From contig CM053802.1 in assembly GCA_028671895.1 (NCBI GenBank), positions 37,982,201 through 38,046,200 on the forward strand: a DNA stretch of 64,000 nucleotides, read 5' to 3'. Positions within the stretch are counted from its first letter, which is position 1; each line of letters begins with the position of its first letter. Source of the DNA: Oenanthe sinensis. Its lineage: Eukaryota; Streptophyta; Magnoliopsida; Apiales; Apiaceae. Below the pieces are notes generated by a model. That model did no database searches and had not been told where the DNA came from. It saw only the letters and a program-made list of their open reading frames with translations. Of this stretch, positions 22,393 through 35,130 are shown piece after piece. The position numbers and the translations under genes were made by a program.

Positions 22393-25300
22393 TTGCAGGG
22401 AAACAGGAAGAACATTCTAGTGATTGATAGTGGATGTTCTGCACATATGAATGGAAATAAATCCTTGCTTTCAGAGTTTGAGGAGAAGGCTGGCCCAGTA
22501 GTATCTTATGGAGATGGCAACATAGGAAGAACACTGAGATATGGCAACATAGTGATTGGAAATGTCATCATTGAGAAAGTAGCTCTGGTTGAAGGACTCA
22601 AACATAATCTGCTAAGTGTGAGTCAAATGACAGACAAAGATTATTCTGTGGAATTTCATGGAACTCATTGTGAAGTGAAAAGCAAGAAAAATGGAAAAAT
22701 AGTTCTTATTGGCCACAGACATAACAATTTATTTGAAGCTAGCTTGGATATTAATTCTAATGGTTCTTTAACCTGTCTACTTGGAAAGGCATCACCAATG
22801 GAAAGCTGGAATTGGCACAAAAAGTTGTGTCACCTGAACTTTGGAAACATTAATGAATTGATAAAGAAGGACCTAGTTAGAGGTCTTCCAAAAGTTCAAT
22901 TTCATCCTGATGAACTCTGTGATTCATGTCAAAAGGCTAAACAAAAGAAGACATCTTTCAAGAGCAAAACTGAAAATTCAATTGATCAACCTTTTATCTA
23001 TTGCATCTTGACTTATTTGGTCCAGTCAATATCATGTCCATTGGAAAGAAGAAATACACTCTGGTAATAGTTGATGATTTCATTAGATTTACTTGGGTGT
23101 ACTTTTTGCACAAGAAGGATGAAACTGAAGAAACAATCATTGATCATATTGCAATGATTGAGAATGGATCAACTCACAAAGTAAAGAATTTAAGGAGTGA
23201 CAATGGAACAGAGTTTAAGAACTCAACAATGGAGGAATTCTGATCAACAAAAGGCATTACTCAACAATTCTCAGCACCTGGCACACCTCAACAAAATGGT
23301 GTAGTTGAAAGAAAGAACAGAACTTTAATAGAAGGTGCTAGAACAATGCTAGAAGGAGCAAAGCTACCTACTTATTTTTGGGCAGAAGTTGTGAACACTG
23401 CATGCATTACTCAGAATTGTTCTTTAATAAACAAACATGGAATTACTCCATATGAATCTTTGAAAGGAAGAAAGCCAAATGTCAAGTACTTTCACATCTT
23501 TGGATGCAAGTGTTTTATTCTCAAAACACATCCTGAACAATTGAAGAAGTTTGAACTTAAAGCAGATGAATGAATTTTTATTGGATATGCAACAACTTCT
23601 AAAACCTCTTCAAGGGCATTCAAAATATTCAATTTAAGGACAAGGACAGTCATGGAATCAATTAATGTCTCCTTTGATGAAGGGAAGATAGCTGAGTTAC
23701 ATGATAAAGATGCACAAGAAACTCTAAGATTTGAGAATGAACTCCGGAAAATAAACTATGTTCAACTAAACTCTGGTAAGGTAATCTCTGATTCTTTAAA
23801 CTCTGATTCAGAATTGATTGAAATAGAAATTGAAGATTCTGCACATGTTGAGGGGGAACAACATCAATCAAGTACTAACATTGGAGATCAAAACACAGTA
23901 ATTGAAATATCAGAGTCTGACCAAACTCTGAACAACACAAACTCTGAAACCCTAAACTCTGATCATTCAAACTCTGAGACCTCAATCTCTGATAACTCAA
24001 ACTCTGAGTACCTAAACTCTGAGTCATCAAACACTGATGGAAGCACATCTTCAGGAGAAGGATCAGCATTTACAGAAGGATCATTCTATGAAGGCACAGA
24101 TCATGGGGGAGCATCTAGTTCAAGGAACTTTCCACATCCAAGGAAATGGACCAAAGATCACACACCTGATTTAATTATAGGTGATCTGGAAAGTGGAATA
24201 AAAACAAGAAAAGCTACTCAGAATGAATGTCTATTTCATAGTTTTCTTTCGCAAACAGAACCAAAGAAAGTTGAAGATGCTTTGAAAGATGCAGATTGGA
24301 TTACTGCAATGCAGGAAGAATTGAATGAGTTTGAAAGGAATGAAGTTTGGACCCTAGTTCCAAGGCCAAAGAACAGATCTATTGTTGGCACAAAATGGGT
24401 ATTCAGGAACAAGACAGACTCTGATGGAATAATTACAAGAAACAAAGCAAGACTGGTGGCCAAAGGTTATTCTCAACATGAGGGGATTGATTATGATGAA
24501 ACCTATGCACCTGTAGCTAGACTTGAGGCAATCAGAATTTTTCTTGCTTATGCTGCTCATAAGAAATTCAAGGTCTACCAGATGGATGTTAAAAGTGCAT
24601 TTTTAAATGGTGAACTTGAAGAAGAAGTCTATGTTGAACAACCACCTGGCTTTGTCAATCCAAAATATCCAAATCATGTCTACAGACTGGATAAAGCTCT
24701 ATATGGACTAAAGCAAGCACCAAGGGCCTGATATGAAACTCTGGCTCTATTCTTACTTGAAAATGGTTTCACTAGAGGAACAATTGATAAAACCTTGTTT
24801 TATAGAACTCAAGGTAAGGATTTATTATTGGTTCAAATATATGTTGATGATATTATATTTGGTTCCACTAATGAGAAACTCTGTGAAAGATTTTCAAAGC
24901 TAATGCAGTCCAGGTATCAAATGAGTATGATGGGAGAATTGAGTTATTTTCTAGGTTTACAAGTGAAACAGACTGAAGAAGGTATTTTCATTAATCAGTC
25001 AATACACAAAGAATCTACTCACTAAATTTCAAATGCAAGATTCTGCATCTGCTACAACTCCCATGGCTACTGCAACAAAACTTGATCAAGACACTGGAGA
25101 ACCTGTTGATATTACAACATACAGAGGAATGATTGGTTCTCTACTTTATTTGACTGCAAGTAGACCAGACATCATGTTTGCCACATGTCTGTGTGCTAGA
25201 TTTCAAGCAAATCCAAGAGTACCTCATTTAATTGCTGTGAAAAGGATTTTCAGATATCTCAAGGGCACTGCTTATCTTGGCTTATGGTATCCTAGGGAGT

Positions 25301-25785
25301 CTGATTTCAAATTGATAGGCTATTCAGATGCTGACTTTGCAGGATGCAAGAGTGACAGGAAAAGCACAAGTGGCAGTTGTCATTTTTTAGGTGGAAGACT
25401 TGTGTCATGGCAAAGCAAAAAGCAGAAATCCATTTCAACATCAACTGCAGAGGCTGAATATATAGCTGCTGGAAGCTGCTGTGCACAGATCTTATGGATG
25501 AGAAATCAATTGTTAGACTATGGTTTGAAATTTTCAAAAATTCCTATTTATTGTGATAACCAAAGTGCCATTGCAATGACAGGAAATCCAATCCAGCATT
25601 CTCTGACAAAACACATCAGTATCAGATATCACTTCATAAGGGAACATGTGGAGGAAGGAACAATTGAATTACATTTTGTTCCTACAGATCAACAATTAAC
25701 AGATATATTCACTAAGCCCTTGCCTGAAACAACATTTAACAGACTGATTTCTGAATTAGGGATGGTGACAAGTGGCTCAACTTAG
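22393..25785 (+). pseudogene. SIRE-A pol: protease, integrase, RT, RNase H (broken frame)
   Basis: In order: protease with VIDSGCSAHM (22420-22455); GAG-pre-integrase with HKKLCHLNFGNI (22816 on) and CDSCQKAKQKK; integrase with VDDFIRFTW, LRSDNGTEF and NGVVERKNR; a linker with NSD/NSE repeats (23770-24050); RT with WVFRNKTDSDG, YDETYAPVARL, QMDVKSAFLNGEL, YGLKQAPRA and the catalytic YVDDI (24841-24855); RNase H with SDADFAGCKSDRKSTSG and AEAEYIAAG; and the copia end ADIFTKPL-like TDIFTKPLPE. Breaks: frameshift near 22995, stops at 23241, 23571 and 24729, frameshift near 25015-25030. Catalytic motifs remain recognisable. Confidence 0.92.
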
Positions 25786-26331
25786 CAAGTTTCAGACACT
25801 CAGAGTATAGATCAGAGTATGGGGTAAACTCTAATGAAAATGGAACAAACTCTGATCATTGAAGCATCTAATCTCTGATCATAAGTTATCAGTGTTTATG
25901 GTAAACTCTGTCAGAGTATGTGGTAAACTCTGACAGTACATACTAAACTCTAACTCATATAAACTCTGATCTGTAAACTCTGATTAAGTGGTAAATTCTG
26001 AGATCATATTTATGACATCATATTTCATTTTGTAACATCATAATTATTAATTTCTGACTGGACTTGTAATAAGGCGCGTGTATCCCACGAATGACGGTTC
26101 CTATTATTACACAGCACACACACACTTGCTGTATTTTGATACTTGGTCTACTCATTACTGCTCAAATTATTTCTTGCCACGTGTCCCACTAAAAGGTATA
26201 TGCAATTGAGAGGGAATAGTTTAATTCATTTTGTTTCACTGTGAATTATTCATCTACATCGTTTATTCTATCTTTTTCTCTTGTTTTATCAAACCCTAAT
26301 TGTTTTTCACACTTCATATCTTAAAACTTCA
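25786..26331 (+). other. SIRE-A spacer between pol and ORF3, rich in AAACTCTGA
   Basis: A non-coding stretch of about 550 bp. The first 220 bp hold around nine AAACTCTGA-type words and several CAGAGTAT words in both orientations, including the adjacent pair AAACTCTGTCAGAGTAT that can pair with itself. A TATA-like or splice-acceptor signal for ORF3 is not evident; the later part is T-rich with CACACACAC and TTTCTCTTGT tracts. Confidence 0.7.
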
Positions 26332-29300
26332 ATGGCGTCTAAGGGTATTACTTTTCAGACCTATTCTTTTGCTGCAACAAACTACATCTCTCTTCTATCT
26401 AAGGATGAAGCACATCAAGATTTTCATGTGATTCAGGATTTTCTGCAGAACAGTTATATTGGGTACGCACTTAAGGAACCCACGAACTTCTCCGCTCAAT
26501 CTCTGCTCAAAATCTGGTCAACTGCAAAGTTTAATAATGCTAATGATAATGAGGAGCCGATAATAACATTTCAATGCAATGGCAAGTATTCCATTACTCC
26601 TGCTGTGGTGAGACAAGCTCTTCATCTTCCAGAAATGGCTGAGTATGATGATTTTGTTGGAGATGATCAAATCAAGGAATTTTTCAAAGCAATAGGCTAT
26701 GGAGGTAGCCTATCTAAACTGGGAAGTTTAACAAGACCACATTTAAGAAGAGAATGGAGTTTCTTCTTCGACTGCATTACAAGGGCTTTCACTGCCAAAT
26801 GCACCAATTTTGATGCCATTCCGCAGCTGTCTCAACAGATTGGGTATTCTCTGACCCATAATCTCAATTTCAATTTTCCTTGTTTAATAATTAGGCAGTT
26901 GGCTAGCAAGATAAATGATGATGTTCATACTGTATACTTTGCTAGATTTCTTCAGTTAATTTTTAATTATTTGTTGCCTAATGTAAGTCTTGAGAATGAG
27001 CAGAGTTTAGCCAGTTTTTGTATGAATAAAAGAATTTTTGCTGACCTAGCTAGGAAGGATGCTAAGAAAGGTAATCTCTCTCCTCTCTTTTATCCCACAT
27101 GGGTCAGGCTTCTCTTAAATCAGAGAATGCCTACCATGTATGGCAGGGATTTTCTCTCAGTGGCTATGAATCAGAGTTTAGCACCCTCTGATTCAAACCC
27201 AAGTCACCCTCCAAACACTGACACCCAAACACATTTGCCAACCTCTACAGTCTCTCAAAAGACTGTAGTTGCAAAACACACCTCTCAACAGGGCTCAAGC
27301 AAATGGAAGGGGAATTCAGTGACAGAATCTTCTCTCAAAAAGAGAAAGTTAATTGATGAAGATACAGATTTTGATGAAGGGTTCGTTTTTGCTAAGAGAA
27401 CGACGGTTGAACAAGTTTCTCAGACTTCTCCTCAGAAAGCAACAGTTCTTCCAATTCCTGAGAAGAAGAAGAAGAAAAGAAGATTAGTCAAGATTGCCAA
27501 CTCTGAGGCTACAAAGATTGAAGGGATAAACTCTGATGCAGCTATTAACTCTGACGCTCCAATCTCTGACAAGCCAAACTCTGAAAGACCTTTAAACACT
27601 AAAGTGATAAACTCTGAGAAATTGATAAACTCTGATGAGTTAATAAAATCTAGTGAAGCTGCTCCAGTTCAAGTATCTGATTCTCCTACAAAGTCACTAA
27701 AGCCACTTATAAAGGAGATATCTTATGAAAGAGCAAGGGAACTGGCTGAAGAAGTAAGAAGAGAAATGGAGGCCAAGAAATCAACATCATCTTCAGCATC
27801 TCTCAGTCCAAAACATTTTTCAAGAAAAAAGAGGAGGTCTGTCTCTTTTGGCCAAGACACACAAGAACTTACTTCTCAAAGTGAGGTAGCAGTCATTAAA
27901 GGGCCAGGCACACAAGAACCTATTGATCAAAGTTCAATAGAAGCCACAATTCCAGCAAATGAAGCCAGCAATGATCAGGAGTACAACCCACAAGAACCTT
28001 CTGCTCAAAGGGTTGAAGAAGTTGTTAATGCTCCATTCACACAAGAACCATCCAATCAAAGTTTGGATGCAGGCACCCACACAATTTTAGAAGACATTGC
28101 TGTTGCTGATGCTGAAGGCCAATCTCTGGCAGAGTCAAGCCCACAAGAACCTTCGCCTCACAGTGGTGAAGCAGTTGCTGATCTGACTCAGGTCCCATAA
28201 GAACCAATCATCCATTTTATGATTGCAGACCAAGACCATCTTATTGGACAGACAAACTCTGATGAAGCTCTAAAGACAAACTCTGATGCTCTCTTTGAGC
28301 AATCAATTTCTACATTACCTATGGAGACTCCATCTACAAATGCTCAAGGTATAAACTCTGACTCTACTTCAGAATTTACATTCTCTGATTGTATTAGTTC
28401 AGAATTTATATTTCCCACCTTTACTGCTGGGATGATCATGGATAGTCCTGAAAAAGATACCCCTATTCATGTGACTACAAATATCCTTTCTCAGCCACCT
28501 CTTATTTCTGTAGGACATTGTGTGTTGAGCCTTTCTACTGAGTCTGAGGTAAAATGTGTGAAAAACAGAATAAATGAGAGGCAGACACTGGATCTGGCAA
28601 AAGGAGAGGTAGAATTGAGAAAGAAGTTAGTTACTTCTAGTGAGCAAAATCTAACTATTAACAGTTATGATATGTGTGCTGTGAGAAGTAATGAGATTAC
28701 TTTAAAAAATCAGAGTGATTTAGGTTGTTCTGTTACTTTTGCAGGTACTCAGTGTTTCCCTGTTCCTGCAAACTCTGATGCTGTGCTAAACACTGATGCC
28801 ATTTTAAACTCTGATGGGAAGGACACAGACTCTGATGATGTGCTTTTTGTTGATGAAGAAGTCACAGATCTGTCAATTCCTTTCACACAAAGATACAACA
28901 CCAAGAAGTGGCCTGTTCATGCACATGATGCTCATGAGAGATTACAGATGGATTATACTGATTATGTGGTGGTGGAATATCTTAAAGATCAAATTGAAGC
29001 TGATCTGGATGCTGAGGGTGTCAGAAGGGATTTTAGTTTCCATACAAAGTCATCAAATGAAGATTTCCTTACCTCTCACAGACAATCCATTTGGGACTCC
29101 TCTTGGAAGTTTCCTGAGGCAGAAATTTCTTGGCCTCATGTTCTTGCATTAATTAATAAAGCTGACAAAGACATATCCTCTGATGAACTGAAGACTATTT
29201 TGAAAGCTTCTACAATCATGTCCAAGGGTCTTCAACATGAAGTTAATAATCTCAAGACATCTGTCAACAACACTTCTCTCAATATTGCAACTGTTGTTTC

Positions 29301-30849
29301 CACATCTCAACATTCTCTGGAAGCTAAACTGAAACATGTCGATGCCAAACAGGTAGCATTGGAAGCTAAAGTGGATATTCTTTCTACTTCTGTTGGTTCT
29401 ATGCAGGGGATGTTACACACAATTGTCGAGCTTCTTACTGTTCAAGCAGGTCATGATGTTAGAAAGGGGGAGAAGGGTTCAGACAAATGCAAGGAGGATG
29501 TAATTCTCAAACCTAACAAACCGAATGATGAAGATCAAAGGAGTCATAAGGATGGGAAGCAAACTCTGATTGAACAAACTCTGATGACATCAAAGACTGA
29601 GATAAACTCTGATAAACAAATTCTGATAGATGCTGATTTAGAATTAACAAAGAAACTTGAAGATGAAGATAAGCCAGAGAAGATTGAAGAACAAAACTTG
29701 AAGGATGCTGAACTGGCAAAGAAAATGTTTGAAGAACATCCAGGAATGGATCCAGTTGCAGTAGAAGCTGAATTGAAGAAATCTGGAGCTGTTAGTGCTC
29801 AAGTTCAGAAAAAGAAAAGAAGTGTAAAGAAAGGTCCAATTCAGAAAAAGACTGCTGCTCAACAGAAGAAACCAGAATCCAAGCCTATTCAAATCAAATC
29901 TATTGACACTCTCAAACCAGTTGCTCAATCAAGACCAGTTTCAGAAATTCAAACAAGATCATCTTCTAGAATTCAACCAAAAGCTCCAGCTAAGCCAAAG
30001 AAACCTTTCACTATGTCTGGAACAACTTTTCTTCCAAGTGGTTCAAGTTTTGATGATGAGGAAGGAGAACAACAACAATCTCTGATAAGAAAGAAAAGGT
30101 CTGATCCTTTGTGGACAAAAACTCAAACTCTGACTCTCAATGCCAGACTTGGAAAAAATAAAGGTGGTATTGGTGATACACATGCTAAGGTCTACAGAGG
30201 TGAAGCAAACATCTTCAGAGATCCTTATTCACTGAAAGATAAACCTGAAGAAGAGCTGTCTCAAGAACATCTGGATAAATTAATCTCTGTGAATGTGGTG
30301 AAGGATATCTTTGATGGTGCTCAAGCTAAGGAGAAGCTCATTTATTTTTTAGAAGATGGGAGAGTTTTGAAGATTGCTGAAGAAAGTCTGATTGATAAAG
30401 CATCTAAAGAACTTGAACATGTTCTATATCTGCTCAATGATGAAAATGAAGCAACTTCTAGGTGGAGGAAGATTGTTGAAAGAATAATAGCTGAGAAGAA
30501 GAAGAGTGAAAGGTTGTTGATGGTAAACTCTGAAGAATATGAGCCTGGATACATACTTGAAGATGGAACAGAAAGAGCAATGAAAAAAAGGGATGCAAAG
30601 GTCAAAATGGTGTTAGGAATTCCTACTCTAATCTTAAATCCTGATGGTATGAAGACCTGTTGCATTGCCTTAGATGAAAGTATGGAGAGGTCATCAATTT
30701 ATGCTCTAAGGGCTGCAATAATTCAAATAGATGATTCTTCTGAGAACATGAGGGAATTGAAGGAGAAGCTTGTTAATTTATTGAAAGATGCTGAAGAAAA
30801 GCTCCTAAGTCAATTTCTGAAAGAAGACTTCTCTTACAGAAGAATCTGA
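26332..30849 (+). pseudogene. SIRE-A ORF3 (in the env-like position), one frame split by a single stop
   Basis: The ATG at 26332 (MASKGITFQTYSFAATNY) opens a frame that runs to 28200, meets TAA at 28198-28200, and continues in the same frame from 28201 to a stop at 30849, about 1506 codons in all. The TAA sits in a repeated PQEP/TQEP motif, so it looks like a single nonsense change. The N-terminal 300 residues form a conserved-looking globular part (TFQCNGKYSITPAVVRQALHL, REWSFFFDC) that I recognise as a domain common after pol in Sirevirus-like elements of asterids, usually without function. Then follow basic clusters (EKKKKKRRLVKI, SRKKRRSVSF), NSD repeats, a probable coiled coil (about 29150-29420) and a charged C-terminal part. 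I see no signal peptide or clear membrane segment, so 'envelope' is not supported. Function unknown. Confidence 0.82.
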
Positions 30850-30949
30850 GTCTAAAAAGGGTAAACAAACTCTGATGCATTTGTCTTGTATTTCTGACAT
30901 CATAAGTGAAATTTATGTTTTAATTCTTAAAGCATAAATTGGGGGAGAT
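30850..30949 (+). other. SIRE-A 3' UTR and polypurine tract
   Basis: After the ORF3 stop comes one more AAACTCTGA word (near 30868). TTGGGGGAGA at 30939-30948 abuts the 3' LTR and is the polypurine tract that primes plus-strand DNA synthesis. Confidence 0.85.
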
Positions 30950-31487
30950 TGTTAGGAATGCAAACACTGATGATTGTCAGAGAATACTAAACAGAGTTTT
31001 TGCTGACGTCATCAGAGTTTAAGGAAGCTGTCGGTCAGAGTTTACTCTATCAGAGAATACTCAATCAGAGTTTACTCTAATAGAGAATGCTCAAATCAGA
31101 GAATGACAAACCGACAGAGTTTAGCTTCAGAGTCTACCAGAAAAGGAAACAGACAAATCAGAGTCTAATTTGGATAGTAAGAAGGAATTCAAGTGCAAGT
31201 CTAATTACCTTATTAAAGCTATTCTTATCATAATCTGTTTTGTAATTGTATTTGTAGCTGTGTCTATATAAACACAGAGATAGGTTATAATTCAATGTTG
31301 AATTTATTAAGCAATAGTTATATAACCTAGCAGCTCTTAAGAACATTATTTCTTGAGAGAGTTTTGTATTCGAGATCATTAATAATACAAAACAGTATTC
31401 CATTCTATATACTTGTGTTCATAATCGATTTACAGGCACCATTACATTCAACCCCCTTCTGTAATAGAATGATTATTCTGGGAAACA
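30950..31487 (+). repeat. SIRE-A 3' LTR
   Basis: The 538-bp LTR starts TGTTAGGAATGC and ends GGGAAACA, followed by TACGT. It is nearly identical to the 5' LTR, with the same TATATAAA at 31265-31272. Differences by eye: one inserted A near the start and eight substitutions spread over its length. Confidence 0.95.
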
Positions 31488-33630
31488 TACGTTTTATTTA
31501 ATTTTTAAGAAAATTCGAAATTCTTGAAAATTAATTTTTTCGTAAATATTTATTTTTGAATAATTTATTTTCTAAGAAAATTAAAAATTTTGGAAATTTA
31601 ATTTTTTCTTAAATATTAAATTAAGGGTGATCAAGGGGTTTGTAGTTGGAAAATTATTTGTTTTGACTTAGAATTAATTCCTAGAGCATATGACATTTTT
31701 TCGAAGAAAGTAGCCATTTCATATTAGTAGGTTTATTCCGGAGCGTTTGCATTTTATTATGGATGCTATGATTGTTTATGTTATAGTTTCACAAACTGCT
31801 CAAATATAAAGAAAAAATAGATTTATTAGTAGAGAATTCTGCTGAATTTTTCTTTGACTCTACTGATCATTCTAGTTTTTTTACAATTGTATTTGTACAA
31901 AACAGATTTAAGAATCGTTAGAGGTCGCAATTGAAGGACATATGAGGTTAAAGAATACAAAACTGAATTTCATGTTATCTCTGCATGTACGGAGTATCTT
32001 ATGCAAAGAAGGAGGATAATAGAAGTTCGTGCTAACTCTACCAAGACTGTCTAAGACATATGATTATTTTCAGTTATCTTTAGAAAATTGATTGGAGTAC
32101 TGAAAACCTATGAACTGGAAAAAGAACCGTTTAAGGTTGTATTTGGTAATGATAAATGGGTTGGTACATTAACTATTCTTGTGATTAAGGAATCCAATTC
32201 AAGTTCAATTTTGGATAGCTGCAAGACAATGATGGTCTACAGATGCAACATCTGGTGCTGCAACAAAACTTCAATTTGTATAAAGACTTTACAAGCATTC
32301 AAGGATAGTGATTTATTCTTTGAACTGAGACAAGGATGATGTAGTGTTAAATGAGCATCAAACTAAGTTTATTTTACTGAAGGAAAAATATGGGATGACT
32401 CAGATGATTCAGAGAAATAAATGTAATCTTGCTCTAATAGCAATCTCTGAAGATAATTCACTCCATTAATTTCAGGTATGAATTTTTTCTATCAATGCAA
32501 TGATTAATTGCAAAATATGTTTTTAAGAACATTCTTTTAGATGTTAGAAATGTTAATTTGGTGTATGTTACATTAGAAGATCTTACATATGTTAAGTGTT
32601 ATTTGAGAATTAATATAATTGCAATGGTGAGATTAAAATATTTTTTTATAGCTTTAAAGTCTTGGACTAATAGCCATGTTTCAGAATCCCTAGAACAATT
32701 AGATTTGCTTATTTAATCATGAATTGATTGTTTAGGATACGAAATAAATTGAAGGTTGTACGAGAATTATTTAAGAGTTTAGTTAAAAATTATTATATCT
32801 AAAATTGACTTAGATAATTAGAGATAATTAAAAGGTTAGACAACAATAGAAATGAGTTAGACAAAATTAGTAATTAATTTATTAGTTCTTCTATTCCATA
32901 TGCCTTTAGAAAATAATTGAATATCTATAAATCTGTTGAACACCTGTTACACTTGTGTAGAATGGTTAAAGTAAATAATACTGAATTTTCTAATATGCAT
33001 AACATGTCTGAATTGCATAATTCTTATCTATAATGCATGGAAGCTGAATGTTTACCATGTGCTCTTATTTTTCATGCTTGTTCGTTTAAATTTGAACATG
33101 CATATCTTAGGACTTGCATAATCTTAGGCAAAACATGTGTAAGATTCACAATAGGGTAAAGACTGCTAGTCCACGTTAAGTTAGGTTGGAATCACTACTA
33201 GTGTAAATAAAAAGTGACCAGTCAAAGATAAGTTTGTGCATGTGAAGGTTGAAACTGTGGTTACCACTATTAAAAGTAATATTGTTAACCCATCTTGACT
33301 CAATTGAGTTTGAGTACCAAGAAACTTAATCATTTGTGATTTCAGAGTATGTAACAAGAGGCAAAAATTATGTGAATTCGTGAAAATTATTGTTCGAGAC
33401 ATATGACTAGCATTAAAGCTCTACTATCACATTTGGTTTAGAAAGCCTATCCAATGGTAACCTTTGGAGATGACAACAAAGGATGTACAAGAGATTTGGC
33501 TATCATGATTTTTGAATTGTCATCACTGAAAGTATTTTTCTTGTCGACGGACTTAAGCACAATTTACAGCGCACTAGAGAGTTCTTTGTCAAGAGTTTTA
33601 TAGAGAAACATTGAAAATGAAAAGTGTTTA
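31488..33630 (+). pseudogene. SIRE-B gag and protease remnants
   Basis: AT-rich leader resumes after SIRE-A (to about 31640), then heavily decayed coding DNA. Recognisable pieces: LIGVLKTYELEKE near 32086, the end of the gag domain; WDDSDDSEK near 32393 and LALIAISEDNS near 32430, the acidic tract after the zinc knuckle; CSRHMTSIKALLSH near 33395, the segment after the protease active site; TFGDDNKGCTR and DGLKHNL near 33460-33570. Stops and frame changes are frequent. The order matches SIRE-A but the sequence is much more diverged, so SIRE-B is older. The remnant is interrupted at 33630 by a solo LTR. Confidence 0.7.
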
Positions 33631-35130
33631 TGTTAGTATTGGTGTTCTAGAGACAATACTTTTAATGTTTTATTGAAAACAATTAAGGATTATGTTTTAT
33701 GTGATTATTTAATTAATATTTATTATGTTTTTATTTACTGCATTATAAATTGAAAGAATAATAAATGTCCTTGGAATATTAATACGTAATATATATCTTT
33801 AAGTATGTGACTTAAAAATGAGATTATATGAATAGTATTTTATTCCTAAAATTCCCTAGTCGAGTATTATTATTAAAGGACAACAATAATGCAATAAGAC
33901 TAGTATGTTTGTTGACAGATGCCTGCATCTCATTGGTCATAGGTATGGTGATACTAAAGTCAAGAACATAAGTGTATGTATCAATACATGACACTGGAAA
34001 GACCCGTCGTGAGATTCTACATGTTAATAAGTGTCATAAGAAATCTCACAGTGATAATGATGTAATGATCCTCTAACTTGAAATCATTATATTTCTATAC
34101 GAGAATTAATATACTTTGATTACACTCAAAGTTACCTTTAACCGGGTAATGATAAAGGTGGACGTTGGATATGCTATGAATCGTATGAGAAATATGAATG
34201 ATAGATATATGATTTAACCCTCCTATTTTAGGAGTGATATTATTGGCCTCTTGATTGAGTGAGACTATAAAACGCATGACCATGCTCAAATGTTGATTTG
34301 ATTAATAGTCTACTCATTGATCAAGGAAACTCGGATTAAACGTTGATGAGGATGACACAATAGATGCCTCGAGTTTAATCTATAATATAAGGTTAAAAAG
34401 ATTATATTACATTGTACATTATTCACGAAAGGTTTAATTGAAACACAAATTATTATTATTACTTGGGTAACAACGATGTATTACTAGATGCCGCTCATTA
34501 TTTATAATTTTATTAGAAAATAAAATTATTGCCAATGTAATAATAACCTAAAGGGTCACACATAAAGAACGTTTAAACGGAGCTTTATTTAAATTATGAA
34601 TTTAAATAATTTTATTATTAGTTCGAATTTATTTATTGAATTAATTAAGTGAGACTTGATTAATTAAATTAGTATTCGAATTAATAAATAAACCCAAAAT
34701 CAGAATGGGTTTTTGAGAAATCTCATGGATTAGGGTTTGACCCATTATCTCTAGCTCATATAAATACATTATGATGTGTTTACAAGCCTCATACTTGTGA
34801 ATTCGTTTTATCAGATAAAACCCTATCAGCTCAATACGAAGAGAGGCTAGCAAGTGAGAGAGATATAGAAGAGATAATTAGTACCATCTCCGCTGATTGT
34901 TAGACGAATCAACGTTCGTGTGGATACCATTAGAGAGTAGTTCTTGAAGAAGGGGCTGCTGTGATTCACGCTTCTGGACCTCCATAATCATCCTAAGAAA
35001 AGCTTTAATAAGGTACACATCATCTTCTCCATAATCATCAGTCAATTATACACGGATCCTGCGTTTGGGATTCGTGATTTTTTTTGTATTTACCGTTATT
35101 CCGCTGCGTTTTCATGCCCGAATCCCAACA
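33631..35130 (+). repeat. Solo LTR of the Copia-A (Tork/Angela-like) family
   Basis: The 1500-bp segment begins TGTTAGTATTGG and ends CGAATCCCAACA. It is homologous, in inverted orientation, to the Copia-A LTR at 3204-4741. It is flanked by GTTTA (33626-33630) and GTTTG (35131-35135), a target duplication with one mismatch. SIRE-B coding remnants lie on both sides and no primer site or polypurine tract adjoins it, so it is a solo LTR left by LTR-LTR recombination. TATAAATA at 34759-34766. Confidence 0.85.

Larger units (their letters stand above)
19551..31487 (+). mobile_element. SIRE-A: complete Sirevirus-like Ty1/copia element
   Basis: An 11,937-bp element flanked by a perfect 5-bp target duplication TACGT (19546-19550 and 31488-31492). 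It has two LTRs (19551-20087, 30950-31487), a primer site, gag with several zinc knuckles, pol in the copia order protease-integrase-RT-RNase H, a long extra ORF after pol, and a polypurine tract before the 3' LTR. The extra ORF and long gag point to the Sirevirus (SIRE/Maximus) lineage. By eye the LTRs differ at 8 positions plus one 1-bp indel, about 1.5 percent, so insertion is recent. Even so, gag-pol carries several frameshifts and stops, so this copy is not autonomous. Confidence 0.95.

Noticed and set aside
26281..26331. Extension of ORF3 upstream of MASKG to 26281.
   Set aside because: The extension starts at a TTG in a T-rich leader; the ATG at 26332 in AATGG context is more credible.
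33631..35130. The LTR as the 5' LTR of Copia-C.
   Set aside because: It is followed by SIRE-B pol remnants, not a primer site, and is flanked by GTTTA/GTTTG; it is a solo LTR.
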